Assembly: GCF_014205225.1 (NCBI RefSeq)
Contig: NZ_JACHNB010000001.1
Coordinates: 8,475,501 to 8,539,500, forward strand
Source: Actinoplanes octamycinicus
GTDB taxonomy: Bacteria; Actinomycetota; Actinomycetes; Mycobacteriales; Micromonosporaceae
Direction: 5' to 3'
Length of the DNA: 64,000 nt
The notes beneath the pieces are model-generated. The model saw only the letters and a list, made by a program, of their open reading frames with translations. It was not told where the DNA came from and did not search any database. Below, one piece after another: positions 25,080 to 33,389 of the stretch (position 1 is its first letter; every line of letters begins with the position of its first letter). The position numbers were made by a program, and so were the translations under genes.

Positions 25080-26504
25080 TCAGCTCCCGTAGAGGGTGCG
25101 GCCGTCGTCGGTGAGCTCCTTGGCCAGCCGTCGGGTCAGGTGCAGCCCCTCCAGGACGAACTCCACCCCGGAGGCCGCCTCGCCGGGGGTCGGCGCGTCG
25201 CCCAGGCCGAGCCGGTCCAGCACCTTCGACAGGCCGGGCACCGTGCCGATCTGGGTCAGCAGCTCCTCGGCGCTGACCAGGTCGCCGGTCTCGATGATCG
25301 CGCCGTCGGCGACCAGGTCGGTGAACCCGGACAGGTCCAGCCCGGCCAGCCGGGCCCGGAACGTCTCGGCGGTCGCCACCCGCAGCAGGTGGGCGAGGAT
25401 CTCGGTCTCCCGGCCCTCCTCGCCGCTCTCGAACTCCACCTTGCCGCGCAGCGTCGAGGTCACCGACACGGTGTCGCAGATCCGGGCCACCGCCTCGCGC
25501 TCGCCGCGCAACCCGGACCGGCGCAGCGCGGACGCCGCCACGGTCTCCGCCGCCGCGATCGAGAACCGGGCCGAGACGCCGGAGCGGGCGTCCACCGACG
25601 ACGACTCGCGGACCGCCCGGGTGTAGCGGGCGAGCACGTCGATCAGGTGCTCCGGGACCGCCGCGACCAGCGCCGCCTCCTGCCGTACCAGGGCCGTCTC
25701 CAGCTCCAGGTCGACCGGGTAGTGGGTGCGGATCTCGGCGCCGAACCGGTCCTTGAGCGGGGTGATGATCCGGCCCCGGTTGGTGTAGTCCTCCGGGTTG
25801 GCCGAGGCGACCAGCAGCAGGTCGAGCGGCAGCCGCAGCTGGTAGCCGCGGACCTGGATGTCCCGCTCCTCCAGCACGTTGAGCAGCGACACCTGGATCC
25901 GCTCGGCCAGGTCGGGCAGCTCGTTGACCGCGAAGATGCCCCGGTTGGTCCGCGGGACCAGGCCGAAGTGGATGGTCTCCGGGTCGCCCAGGGCACGGCC
26001 CTCGGCCACCTTGATCGGGTCGACGTCGCCGATCAGGTCGCCGACGCTGGTGTCCGGGGTGGCGAGCTTCTCCCCGTACCGCTCCGAGCGGTGCAGCCAG
26101 GAGATCGGCAGCAGGTCGCCGGTCTCGGCGGCCAGCCGGCGGCTGGCCGGGGTGAGCGGGTGGTAGGGATGCTCGTGCAGCTCGGAGCCGGTGATGTAGG
26201 GCGTCCACTCGTCGAGCAGGCCGGTCAAGGCCCGGATCAGCCGGGTCTTGCCCTGGCCGCGCTCGCCGAGCAGGACCATGTCGTGGCCGGCGAGCAGGGC
26301 CCGCTCGACCTCGGGCAGGACGGTGTCGTCATAGCCGACGATGCCGGGGAAGCGCGGCTCGCCGGTGCGCAGCTTGTCGAGCAGGTTGTCGCGCAGCTCC
26401 TCCTTGACGGTGCGGAACTCGTGCCCGGTGGCACGCAGCTCGCCCAGGGTGCGCGGCAGGTCGGCGGGAGGTTCGAAGATGATCGCGGTAGGACCCTCTG
26501 TCAC
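25080..26504 (-). CDS. MoxR-like AAA+ ATPase
   Basis: A 474-residue AAA+ ATPase of the MoxR/magnesium-chelatase-I type. The P-loop is LLGERGQGKTRLIRALTG (about 82-99), Walker B lies in GIFAVNELPDL, and sensor 1 is LLLVASANPEDYTN with the arginine finger region near RIITPLKDRF. A C-terminal lid and an extra about 130-residue helical domain follow. I chose GTG 26504 (VTEGPTAIIFEPP); upstream codons in the same frame are Ser/Arg-rich shadow of the divergent PhzF gene. With the VWA protein it forms a two-gene unit that probably acts as an ATP-driven chaperone or metal-insertion machine. The gap to phzF is 112 bp and holds both promoters. Confidence 0.88.
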   Translation of the reverse strand: MTEGPTAIIFEPPADLPRTLGELRATGHEFRTVKEELRDNLLDKLRTGEPRFPGIVGYDDTVLPEVERALLAGHDMVLLGERGQGKTRLIRALTGLLDEWTPYITGSELHEHPYHPLTPASRRLAAETGDLLPISWLHRSERYGEKLATPDTSVGDLIGDVDPIKVAEGRALGDPETIHFGLVPRTNRGIFAVNELPDLAERIQVSLLNVLEERDIQVRGYQLRLPLDLLLVASANPEDYTNRGRIITPLKDRFGAEIRTHYPVDLELETALVRQEAALVAAVPEHLIDVLARYTRAVRESSSVDARSGVSARFSIAAAETVAASALRRSGLRGEREAVARICDTVSVTSTLRGKVEFESGEEGRETEILAHLLRVATAETFRARLAGLDLSGFTDLVADGAIIETGDLVSAEELLTQIGTVPGLSKVLDRLGLGDAPTPGEAASGVEFVLEGLHLTRRLAKELTDDGRTLYGS

Positions 26505-26616
26505 CGCAGGAACGCTACTCCCGGGAGGTGACAAACGGCGACTGTGATCGGAAACGCGGCCAGGGCCGCGGGATTGGCTTTTGCCCGCGGAGGCGGCCGC
26601 GCGGCAGGCTCGTCCC

Positions 26617-27426
26617 ATGATTGAGAGGTACGCCGCCTTCACCACCGATCCGGCCGGTGGCAACCCTGCCGGAGTGGTCCTGGACGCCGCCGATCTGGCG
26701 GACGAGAGGATGCTGGAGATCGCCGCTGAGCTGGGCTTCTCCGAGACCGCCTTCGTCACCGGGCGGGCCGGTGACCGGTTGCGCCTGCGGTTCTTCAGCC
26801 CGCTCGCCGAGGTGGCGTTCTGCGGGCACGCGACGGTGGCCACGGCGGTCGCGCTGGGCCCCGGCGAGCACGTCTTCGTGACCAACGCGGGCGAGGTCCC
26901 GGTGACGGTCGACACCACCGGATTCGCCACGCTCACCAGCGTCCCGACCCGGGTGGAGCCGCTTCCCGACGCGGATCTCACCGCGCTGCTCACGACCTTG
27001 CGCTGGTCCGCCGACGACCTCGACGCCGCCCTCCCGCCGCGCGTGGCGTACTCCGGCAATTTCCATCCGATCCTGGCCGCCGGCAGCCGGGAGCGGCTCG
27101 CGGACCTGGACTATGACGTGCCGGCGCTGAAAGCGCTGATGACCGAGCGCGACTGGACCACCATCCAGCTGGTGTTCCGCGCCGGCCAGCACAGCTTCGA
27201 CGTGCGCGACCCGTTCCCGGTCGGCGGCGTCTACGAGGACCCGGCCACCGGCTCGGCGGCCGCGGCCCTCGGCGGCTACCTGCGCGAGCTCGGCCTGGTC
27301 GCCGACGACGCGACGCTGGAGCTGCGACAGGGCGACGACCTGGGCCGCCCCAGCCGCCTCACGGTCCGCCTCGTCCCGGGCGAGCCCGGCGTCCGGGTGA
27401 GCGGCCAGGCCGTCCCGATGGGCTAG
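26617..27426 (+). CDS. PhzF-family isomerase
   Basis: A 269-residue PhzF-like protein. The family has two mirror domains; the first contains FTTDPAGGNPAGVVL and LGFSETAFVT, whose Glu is the catalytic residue in PhzF (trans-2,3-dihydro-3-hydroxyanthranilate isomerase). The second contains GGVYEDPATGSAAAALGGYL, the other conserved motif. The length is typical. Paralogues are widespread and mostly uncharacterised, and no phenazine genes are nearby, so the substrate is open. ATG 26617 lies among weak purine-rich sequence (CGGAGGCGG is 24 bp upstream). The 3' end overlaps the convergent diguanylate-cyclase gene by 4 bp. Confidence 0.86.
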   Translation: MIERYAAFTTDPAGGNPAGVVLDAADLADERMLEIAAELGFSETAFVTGRAGDRLRLRFFSPLAEVAFCGHATVATAVALGPGEHVFVTNAGEVPVTVDTTGFATLTSVPTRVEPLPDADLTALLTTLRWSADDLDAALPPRVAYSGNFHPILAAGSRERLADLDYDVPALKALMTERDWTTIQLVFRAGQHSFDVRDPFPVGGVYEDPATGSAAAALGGYLRELGLVADDATLELRQGDDLGRPSRLTVRLVPGEPGVRVSGQAVPMG

Positions 27427-28979
27427 TTGCTCAGCGCCATGCCGTCCTCGTAGCGCATCCAGGTGCCCTTGCCGCGGTGCTTCGAGGCGTACATCGCCAT
27501 GTCGGCGTCGTGGAGCAGCGACCGCACGTCGTCGCGCTCCGCGGCGCAGGCGATCCCGATGCTGGCGTTGGCGCAGACCGCCATCTCGTCGCCGACCTGG
27601 ATCGGCTCGGTCATCGCGCGGAGGATCCGCTGCGCGGTCAGCTCCGCGTCGCGGACCGTGCAGTCGCGCAGCAGCAGCGCGAACTCGTCGCCGCCGAGCC
27701 GGGCCACCAGGTCGCCTGCGCGCACCGACTGGCGCAGCTTCTCGGCCACCCCGGCCAGCAGCAGGTCGCCGGCGGCGTGCCCGTGCGTGTCGTTCACCGC
27801 CTTGAACCCGTCCAGGTCGACCAGCAGCAGCGCGACCGTGTCCGGCCGGGCCTGGCGCAGCGTGCTGGTGGTCTCCTCGCGGAAGTGGGCGCGGTTGGCC
27901 AGCCCGGTCAGCTCGTCGTAGAGCGCCTGGTGGCGCAGCCGCTGCTCGTGCTCGCGCAGCTCGGTGAGGGTGGTGTCGAGCTGGTCGATCAGCCGGGTGT
28001 TGTCGTGGAAGGCGGCCAGCTGCCGGGCCACCACCAGGGCCACGATCACGCCGAGACCGCTGACCGCCACCATCAGCGGGCCGTTCTGCCCGTCCGGCAG
28101 CACCACCAGCATGGTCGCGAAGACCACCACGATCGATCCGTACGGCAGCAGGCTGTACGGTTTGCGCCGGCGCGAGCCGAACGCGGTCTGGTCGACGCCG
28201 GCGATGATCTCCTGGATCCGCGGGCCGACCGCGACCAGGAGCGACGGGAAGAACCGGATGGCGTAGACGTAGGCCGGGTGCCCGTCTGCGGCGCCGGGCG
28301 GCGCGGCGAACACGCCGATCCCGTTCACCAGCGCCGAGGCGATCATCGGGATGGCGGCCGCCTTGTGCATCGGCGCGTTGCCGCTCAGGAAGATCTTCAC
28401 GGCGGCGAAGCCGGAGGTGAGCATGACCGCGGCGGCGAGCAGCGCGCCGATCAGGCTGGAGTTCTCGTCCTGGTTTTCCGGGGCGATCGCGAAGCACCAG
28501 GCGACCACCGCGCCACCGACCATCACGGTCGCCGTGTCCAGCCAGAACGCCAGCGCCTCGCGGCGCGAGCGGCCCGGGTGCGGGTGGATCAGCATGGCCA
28601 CGATGATCAGGAGCTCGCCGGCCGCGAAGCAGGTGGACTGCACCGTGCTGCCGGCCGTCGACCACTGGTCGTGCCGGGTCAGCGAGAGCGCCGCCTGGAC
28701 CGAGTCGCCCACGGTGAACAGCGAGGCGCTGATCGTCAGCATCCGCCAGAACCGGCGGACCGCGCCGGTGGCGATCCGGCTCACCCGCCACGCCGAGTAG
28801 GCCAGCAGCAGGTCGAGCGGCGGCTGGAACAGCCAGAACACCCGGACCTGGGAGTTGTGGTGGCCGGCCAGGGTGAAGAGCAGCACCAGCCCGAGCGCGG
28901 TCCAGGCGAACGCGGCCAGCAGGACCGGGTCACGCCGAATCGCCCGACCCGCCTTGTGCCTGCGCTGCACCCTCGTCAC
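27423..28979 (-). CDS. Membrane diguanylate cyclase (GGDEF)
   Basis: A 518-residue diguanylate cyclase that would make cyclic di-GMP from two GTP. The N-terminal about 320 residues contain around nine transmembrane helices, an integral-membrane sensor of unknown ligand. After a coiled-coil linker (DQLDTTLTELREHEQRLRHQAL) comes the GGDEF domain (about 350-515). LLLVDLDGFKAVNDTHGH has the metal-binding Asp, and RLGGDEFALLL the active-site signature. No EAL domain is present. There is no obvious RxxD inhibitory site immediately before GGDEF ([14 protein letters not shown] has RAGD five residues before GGDEF, a plausible I-site). The gene is monocistronic, facing PhzF. Confidence 0.88.
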   Translation of the reverse strand: MTRVQRRHKAGRAIRRDPVLLAAFAWTALGLVLLFTLAGHHNSQVRVFWLFQPPLDLLLAYSAWRVSRIATGAVRRFWRMLTISASLFTVGDSVQAALSLTRHDQWSTAGSTVQSTCFAAGELLIIVAMLIHPHPGRSRREALAFWLDTATVMVGGAVVAWCFAIAPENQDENSSLIGALLAAAVMLTSGFAAVKIFLSGNAPMHKAAAIPMIASALVNGIGVFAAPPGAADGHPAYVYAIRFFPSLLVAVGPRIQEIIAGVDQTAFGSRRRKPYSLLPYGSIVVVFATMLVVLPDGQNGPLMVAVSGLGVIVALVVARQLAAFHDNTRLIDQLDTTLTELREHEQRLRHQALYDELTGLANRAHFREETTSTLRQARPDTVALLLVDLDGFKAVNDTHGHAAGDLLLAGVAEKLRQSVRAGDLVARLGGDEFALLLRDCTVRDAELTAQRILRAMTEPIQVGDEMAVCANASIGIACAAERDDVRSLLHDADMAMYASKHRGKGTWMRYEDGMALSN

Positions 28980-29051
28980 GGGGAGTCAATCGGCCGGTGA
29001 CGGCGACTCATGAGCGTTCCCGGTCACCGGGAGTTCTAGGATGGCTTCTCG

Positions 29052-30683
29052 ATGAGTGCCACATTGATCGCCCGCGACCTCGCCGCCGGGCACGGCGACC
29101 GCAGTCTCTTCACCGGCCTGGACCTGGTGGTCGCACCTGGGGACGTGATCGGCCTGGTGGGGGCCAACGGGGCCGGCAAGACCACCCTGTTGCGGACGCT
29201 GGCCGGTCTTCTTCCGGCGGAGAGCGGCAGTGTGGCGCTCAGCCCGCCCACCGCGAACGTGGGTTATCTGCCGCAGGAGCGGGAGCGGCGGGCCGGCGAG
29301 ACGATCCGGGACTTCCTGGCCCGGCGCACCGGGGTGGCCGCCGCGCAGACCGCGATGGATGCCGCCGCCGAGGAGCTGGCGACCGGCGCGGCCGGCGCCG
29401 ACGACCGGTACGCGGTGGCCCTGGAGCGCTGGCTCGACCTGGGCGGCGCCGACCTGGACGAGCGGGCCGAGGCGCTCGCCGAGGCGGACCTCCGGCTCGA
29501 CCTGGACCTGCCGATGACCGCCCTCTCCGGCGGTCAGGCGGCCCGCGCCGGGATGGCGTCGCTGCTGCTCAGCCGCTACGACATCTACCTGCTCGACGAG
29601 CCGACCAACGATCTGGACCTGGCCGGCCTGGCCCACCTGGAGGGCTTCGTCCAGGGCCTGCGCGGCGGTCTGGTGGTGGTCAGCCACGACCGCGAGTTCC
29701 TCACCCGCACCGTCACCAAGGTGCTCGAGCTGGACCTGCACCAGCAGCAGATCCACCTGTACGGCGGTGGCTACGCCAGCTACCTGGAGGAGCGCGAGCG
29801 GGCCCGGTCGCACGCCCGCGAGCAGTTCGAGGAGTACTCCGACAAGAAGGAGGATCTGCTCGAACGGGCCCGGATGCAGCGCGCCTGGATGGACAAGGGG
29901 GTCCGCAACGCCCGCCGCAAGTCCAGCGACAACGACAAGATCGGCAGGAACCTGCGCGGCGAGACCAGCGAGAAACAGGCCGCCAAGGCCCGCCAGACGG
30001 AGAAGATGATCGAGCGGCTGGAGGTGGTCGAGGAGCCGCGCAAGGAGTGGGAGCTGCGGATGGAGATCGCCACCGCGCCCCGGGCCGGCGCGGTGGTGGC
30101 GACCCTGCGGGAGGCGTTCGTGGAGCGCGGCTCGTTCGCCCTCGGGCCGGTCACCGTGCAGATCGACTGGGCCGACCGGGTGGCGATCACCGGTGCCAAC
30201 GGCGCCGGCAAGTCCACGCTGCTCGCCGCGATGCTCGGCCGGCTGCCGCTCACCTCGGGCACCGCCGCGCTCGGGCCGGGCGTGGTGGTCGGCGAGGTGG
30301 ACCAGGCCCGCGGGTTGTTCCTCGGCTCGCAGACGCTGGCCCGGGCGTTCGGCGACGCGGTCCCGGACTGGAGCGACGCCGACGTGCGGACCCTGCTGGC
30401 CAAGTTCGGGCTGCGGGCCGGGCACGTGCTGCGCCCGGCGGACTCGCTCTCCCCCGGCGAGCGCACCCGGGCCGCGCTCGCCCTGCTCCAGGCGCGCGGG
30501 GTGAACCTGCTGGTCCTCGATGAGCCGACCAACCATCTGGACCTGGTGGCCATCGAGCAGCTGGAGTCGGCCCTGGCGTCCTACACCGGCACCCTGCTCC
30601 TGGTCACCCACGACCGCCGTATGCTGGCGGCGGTCCAGACCAACCGCCACCTCGAGGTGGCCGACGGCAAGGTGACCGGCTGA
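29052..30683 (+). CDS. ABC-F family ATPase
   Basis: A 543-residue protein with two ABC nucleotide-binding domains and no membrane segments, the layout of ABC-F translation factors and antibiotic-resistance ribosome-protection proteins. Domain 1 has GLVGANGAGKTTLLRTL, LSGGQAARAGMA and LLDEPTNDLDL. Domain 2 has ITGANGAGKSTLLAAM, LSPGERTRAALA and LVLDEPTNHLDL. The charged linker between them (about 240-335, with many Arg, Glu and Lys) corresponds to the interdomain P-site tRNA-interaction motif. Whether it is a housekeeping or resistance ABC-F cannot be told. ATG 29052 is clear. A small hypothetical gene follows 5 bp downstream, suggesting co-transcription. Confidence 0.9.
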   Translation: MSATLIARDLAAGHGDRSLFTGLDLVVAPGDVIGLVGANGAGKTTLLRTLAGLLPAESGSVALSPPTANVGYLPQERERRAGETIRDFLARRTGVAAAQTAMDAAAEELATGAAGADDRYAVALERWLDLGGADLDERAEALAEADLRLDLDLPMTALSGGQAARAGMASLLLSRYDIYLLDEPTNDLDLAGLAHLEGFVQGLRGGLVVVSHDREFLTRTVTKVLELDLHQQQIHLYGGGYASYLEERERARSHAREQFEEYSDKKEDLLERARMQRAWMDKGVRNARRKSSDNDKIGRNLRGETSEKQAAKARQTEKMIERLEVVEEPRKEWELRMEIATAPRAGAVVATLREAFVERGSFALGPVTVQIDWADRVAITGANGAGKSTLLAAMLGRLPLTSGTAALGPGVVVGEVDQARGLFLGSQTLARAFGDAVPDWSDADVRTLLAKFGLRAGHVLRPADSLSPGERTRAALALLQARGVNLLVLDEPTNHLDLVAIEQLESALASYTGTLLLVTHDRRMLAAVQTNRHLEVADGKVTG

Positions 30684-30688
30684 CGCCC

Positions 30689-31078
30689 ATGAGCACGATC
30701 ATCACGTTCTACACCGCCGCGAACGACGACGCCGCCGAGGAGCCGGGCCCCGGCCGCGACGCGGTGGAGTACGGCAACTTCGACGTCTTCGCGTCCTTGG
30801 AGGAGTGGGAGAGCCTGCTGCTCAACCGGTCGCTCGACGACGTCGACGGCCCGGAACAGATCAACGACGACGAGCCGCTGATCTTCAGCTTCCTGCCGGC
30901 CCTGACCAAGGCGCTGGCCGCGGCCGACCGGCGCACCCTGGACACGGTCACCCGCAAGTGGATCGCCGCGCGCGCCGAGGAGGGCGAGGAGATCGACCCG
31001 GAGCTGGCCCGCGCGATCCTCACCGACCTGGCCGGCCTGGCCCGCTCCCGGCGCCGCCTTTACTGCCAGGTCGCCTGA
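30689..31078 (+). CDS. Hypothetical acidic protein
   Basis: A 129-residue acidic protein that I do not recognise. It opens MSTIITFYTAANDDAAEE and has FDVFASLEEWESLLLNRSLDD in the middle; the C-terminal half is helical (ALTKALAAADRRTLDTVTRKW). There is no signal peptide or membrane segment. It begins 5 bp after the ABC-F stop, so it is probably translated from the same mRNA. The open frame has normal actinobacterial third-position bias. The last 12 codons are part of a 34-bp direct repeat that recurs just after the stop. The function is unknown. Confidence 0.7.
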   Translation: MSTIITFYTAANDDAAEEPGPGRDAVEYGNFDVFASLEEWESLLLNRSLDDVDGPEQINDDEPLIFSFLPALTKALAAADRRTLDTVTRKWIAARAEEGEEIDPELARAILTDLAGLARSRRRLYCQVA

Positions 31079-31122
31079 GACGGCGCCGCCCGCTTCCGGC
31101 GCCGCTTCTCTGCCAGGTCGCC
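31041..31122. repeat. 34-bp imperfect direct repeat across a gene end
   Basis: CCCGCTCCCGGCGCCGCC through TGCCAGGTCGCC (31041-31075) recurs as CCCGCTTCCGGCGCCGC through TGCCAGGTCGCC (31089-31122). The first copy encodes the C-terminus of the hypothetical protein and the second abuts the stop of the antitoxin gene on the other strand. It looks like a short tandem duplication that separated two convergent genes. Confidence 0.8.
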
Positions 31123-31124
31123 GG

Positions 31125-31463
31125 TCAGGCCACGTGGCGGGCCGGCCGGAGCAGGGTCAGGGCGCGCAGCGCCTCGGCCCGGGAGATCGGCTGGTCGTCG
31201 TCGGCCTGCACGGCCAGGGCCATCTCGATGGCCTGCCGGATCCAGGTGGTCTTGGGCAGGTCGGCGGCCTTGGCCGCGGCGGCGACCGACTGGTCCAGGT
31301 CGACCGGCAGGCGCAGCGACCGGACCACCATGACCGGTGTGCCGGCGGCGGGCAGCGAGTCCAGCAGGGCCTGCTCGTCGCCCGGCCCGGGCGGCGGCTC
31401 GAAGGAGAGCCCGGTCATGAACTCGGCGAGCTCGTCAGGGGTCTGAGGTACGTCGTGACTCAT
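31125..31463 (-). CDS. Ribbon-helix-helix antitoxin (BrnA-like)
   Basis: A 112-residue protein, probably the antitoxin of a type II module. The C-terminal half has a ribbon-helix-helix pattern: a beta strand RSLRLPVDLD followed by two helices, QSVAAAAKAADLPKTTWIRQ and AIEMALAV. The N-terminal 45 residues are acidic and likely neutralise the toxin. Its ATG overlaps the stop of the upstream small gene by 4 nt, the toxin-first order characteristic of brnT-brnA. Such antitoxins also repress their own promoter. The assignment rests on fold pattern and gene order rather than close sequence identity. Confidence 0.6.
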   Translation of the reverse strand: MSHDVPQTPDELAEFMTGLSFEPPPGPGDEQALLDSLPAAGTPVMVVRSLRLPVDLDQSVAAAAKAADLPKTTWIRQAIEMALAVQADDDQPISRAEALRALTLLRPARHVA

Positions 31464-31735
31464 TGCGTCTCCTCCCACCGGCTGAACTCGATCAGCTCCT
31501 TGTCCGCCATCTCCCGCGCCCCGATGATCTTCCAGGTGAGGCCTGCGGTGTGATAGACCGCCACGATCAACGGTCGACCGGCCGCCGTGCGGCTCCACAC
31601 GGTGAGCACCGGGACGCCGGTGGCGCTGACCGCCCGCCGCGGCCATCGGCGGCGAGCCTCCAGCGCCTGGCGCACTTCGAACTGCTCGATGCCGAGCAGG
31701 GCGGCCAGCGCCCAGTCGTCCCACTCGTACGGCAC
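31460..31735 (-). CDS. Small BrnT-like toxin candidate
   Basis: A 91-residue protein beginning MPYEWDDWALAALLGIEQFEV and ending LTWKIIGAREMADKELIEFSRWEE. BrnT toxins start with FEWDxxKA and end with a strand plus IISARxAxxxER; the spacing of the EWD start, the central LIVAVYH strand and the IIGARE motif all fit, though the Lys/Asn-His positions of classic BrnT are changed. BrnT is a small ribonuclease. The gene overlaps the RHH gene by 4 nt. I therefore read the pair as a divergent BrnT/BrnA-type module; it could instead be a non-toxic DUF protein. Confidence 0.55.
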   Translation of the reverse strand: MPYEWDDWALAALLGIEQFEVRQALEARRRWPRRAVSATGVPVLTVWSRTAAGRPLIVAVYHTAGLTWKIIGAREMADKELIEFSRWEETQ

Positions 31736-31769
31736 CCTGCCAGCGTACTACGGCCGTAATACGCGCCGT

Positions 31770-33389
31770 CTAGACCGCGGGTGGGGTGACTCCTGGGCTG
31801 AGCGGGCTCTCGTTGCCGCCGCGGTCCAGGGCGCTCAGGCAGTAGGTCGCCTTGGCCGGGGCCTGCGGGTCGGCGATCTCGGCGCCGGCCCTTCCGGTGG
31901 CGACCAGCGTGGCCGGCCCGCCGGTGGTCCGGTAGAGCGCCCAGTTCGCCGTCGAGACGCCGGACGCGGTCAGCACCAACCGGCCGTTCTCCGCCCGCGC
32001 GGTGCCGGTGAGCTGCGGTGTCGGCGGCGGCGCCGCGCTCAGCCGGGCCAGCCGGGGCAGCAGCGCCGGAGACGCGTAGTGCGCCTTCCGGTACCGGCTG
32101 ACCGCGCCCAGCTTGTCCCCCCGCACCTGTGCGGCGCTGAAGTGGATCTCGCCCTGCACGCCGTACTGCCGGTTCAGCCGCATCTGCCGGTCCAGCATGT
32201 CCGGCCTGCTCCAGTCACCCTTCTCGCCCACCCGGTAGTCCGCCATGCCGATGTAGAGCTGCACCTTGCTGCCCTTCATCAGGGTGGTCCACCACTTCAC
32301 CATCGTGGTGTAGTTGGCCTTGTCGAAGCCGATCGTCCAGTACAGCTGCGGGACGATGTAGTCGACCCATCCGGAGAGCACCCATTTCCGGGTGTCCGCG
32401 TAGATCGCGTCGTAGCTCTCCAGGCCGCTGGAGGCGGAGCCGAGCGGGTCGGTCGCCTTGTTCCGCCAGATCCCGAACGGGCTGATCCCGAACTTCACCC
32501 ACGGCTTGAGCTGCTGCAGCCGCTCGTGCATCTCCCGGACCAGCACGTTCACGTTGTCCCGGCGCCAGTCCGCCTTCGATTTCCCGGACCCGTACTTCTT
32601 GTACGACGCCCCGTCCGGGAAGTCCTGCCCCTCCTCCGGGTACGGATAGAAGAAGTCGTCGAAGTGCACGCCGTCGACGTCGTACTTCTGCACCGCCTCG
32701 AGCATCGAGTCCTCGACGAACTTGCGCGCCTCGGGGATGCCCGGGTCGAAGTAGAAGCGCCCGTTCTTGCCGGTCGGATAGGCGATCCGCCACTCCGGGT
32801 GCAGCCGCAGCGGATGGTTCGGCGCGAGCTTGGCCGCGTCGGTCCCGGACCCGCCACCGGGCGCCGGCTGGGTACCCCGGTACGGGTTGAACCAGGCGTG
32901 GAACTCCAGCCCGCGGGCGTGCGCCTCGGCCACCATGAACGCCATCGGGTCCCAGCCCGGCGACTTCCCGTCGAACCGGCCGGTCAGCCAGTTCGACCAG
33001 GGCGCGTAGTCGGACGGCCAGAACGCGTCACCGCTGGGCCGCACGTGCACGAAGATCGCGTTGTGCCGCTGGGCGACCGCCACCTCCAGCCACTTCAGGT
33101 ACTCCGCCTTGACCTGCGCCTGGCTCAGCCCCGGCTTGCTGGGGAAGTCCAGGTTGTAGACGGTGGTCAGCCACATGCCGCGCAGCTCCCGCGCGGCCTG
33201 GGCCGGCTGCCCGGCGCACCGCCCCTCGACGCCGACCACGGCCGGCGTCTCCCGGGTGGCGGCCGGCAACGACCCGGCCGCGGGCTCCTCGTAGAGCGCG
33301 GCGCGGACCAGCCCGGCGCCGATCGCCAGCGCGGCGATCAGCACCACCGACAGCAGCAGTCCGAGCCGCAGGCGTTGGGCCGCGGTCAC
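31770..33389 (-). CDS. GH10-like/DUF187 family glycosyl hydrolase, secreted
   Basis: A 539-residue exported protein. A signal/anchor helix (residues 8-30, LRLGLLLSVVLIAALAIGAGL) lacks a lipobox cysteine. Residues 65-430 form the family-10-like glycosyl hydrolase (GHL10/DUF187) TIM barrel, with ELRGMWLTTVYNLDFPSKPG at its start, then AIFVHVRPSGDAFWPS and VDGVHFDDFFYPYP. The C-terminal 100 residues resemble a fibronectin-III-like module. Family members act on cell-wall or extracellular polysaccharides; the substrate here is unknown. The gene starts inside the last 4 nt of glgA, so it is in the glgA transcript, an unusual pairing of a secreted hydrolase with a cytoplasmic glycogen enzyme. Confidence 0.85.
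   Translation of the reverse strand: MTAAQRLRLGLLLSVVLIAALAIGAGLVRAALYEEPAAGSLPAATRETPAVVGVEGRCAGQPAQAARELRGMWLTTVYNLDFPSKPGLSQAQVKAEYLKWLEVAVAQRHNAIFVHVRPSGDAFWPSDYAPWSNWLTGRFDGKSPGWDPMAFMVAEAHARGLEFHAWFNPYRGTQPAPGGGSGTDAAKLAPNHPLRLHPEWRIAYPTGKNGRFYFDPGIPEARKFVEDSMLEAVQKYDVDGVHFDDFFYPYPEEGQDFPDGASYKKYGSGKSKADWRRDNVNVLVREMHERLQQLKPWVKFGISPFGIWRNKATDPLGSASSGLESYDAIYADTRKWVLSGWVDYIVPQLYWTIGFDKANYTTMVKWWTTLMKGSKVQLYIGMADYRVGEKGDWSRPDMLDRQMRLNRQYGVQGEIHFSAAQVRGDKLGAVSRYRKAHYASPALLPRLARLSAAPPPTPQLTGTARAENGRLVLTASGVSTANWALYRTTGGPATLVATGRAGAEIADPQAPAKATYCLSALDRGGNESPLSPGVTPPAV

Noticed and set aside
25080..27059. Extended N-terminus of the MoxR ATPase (659 codons)
   Set aside because: The extra 184 codons lie antisense to phzF and read as Ser/Arg-rich shadow; GTG 26504 gives a normal MoxR start.
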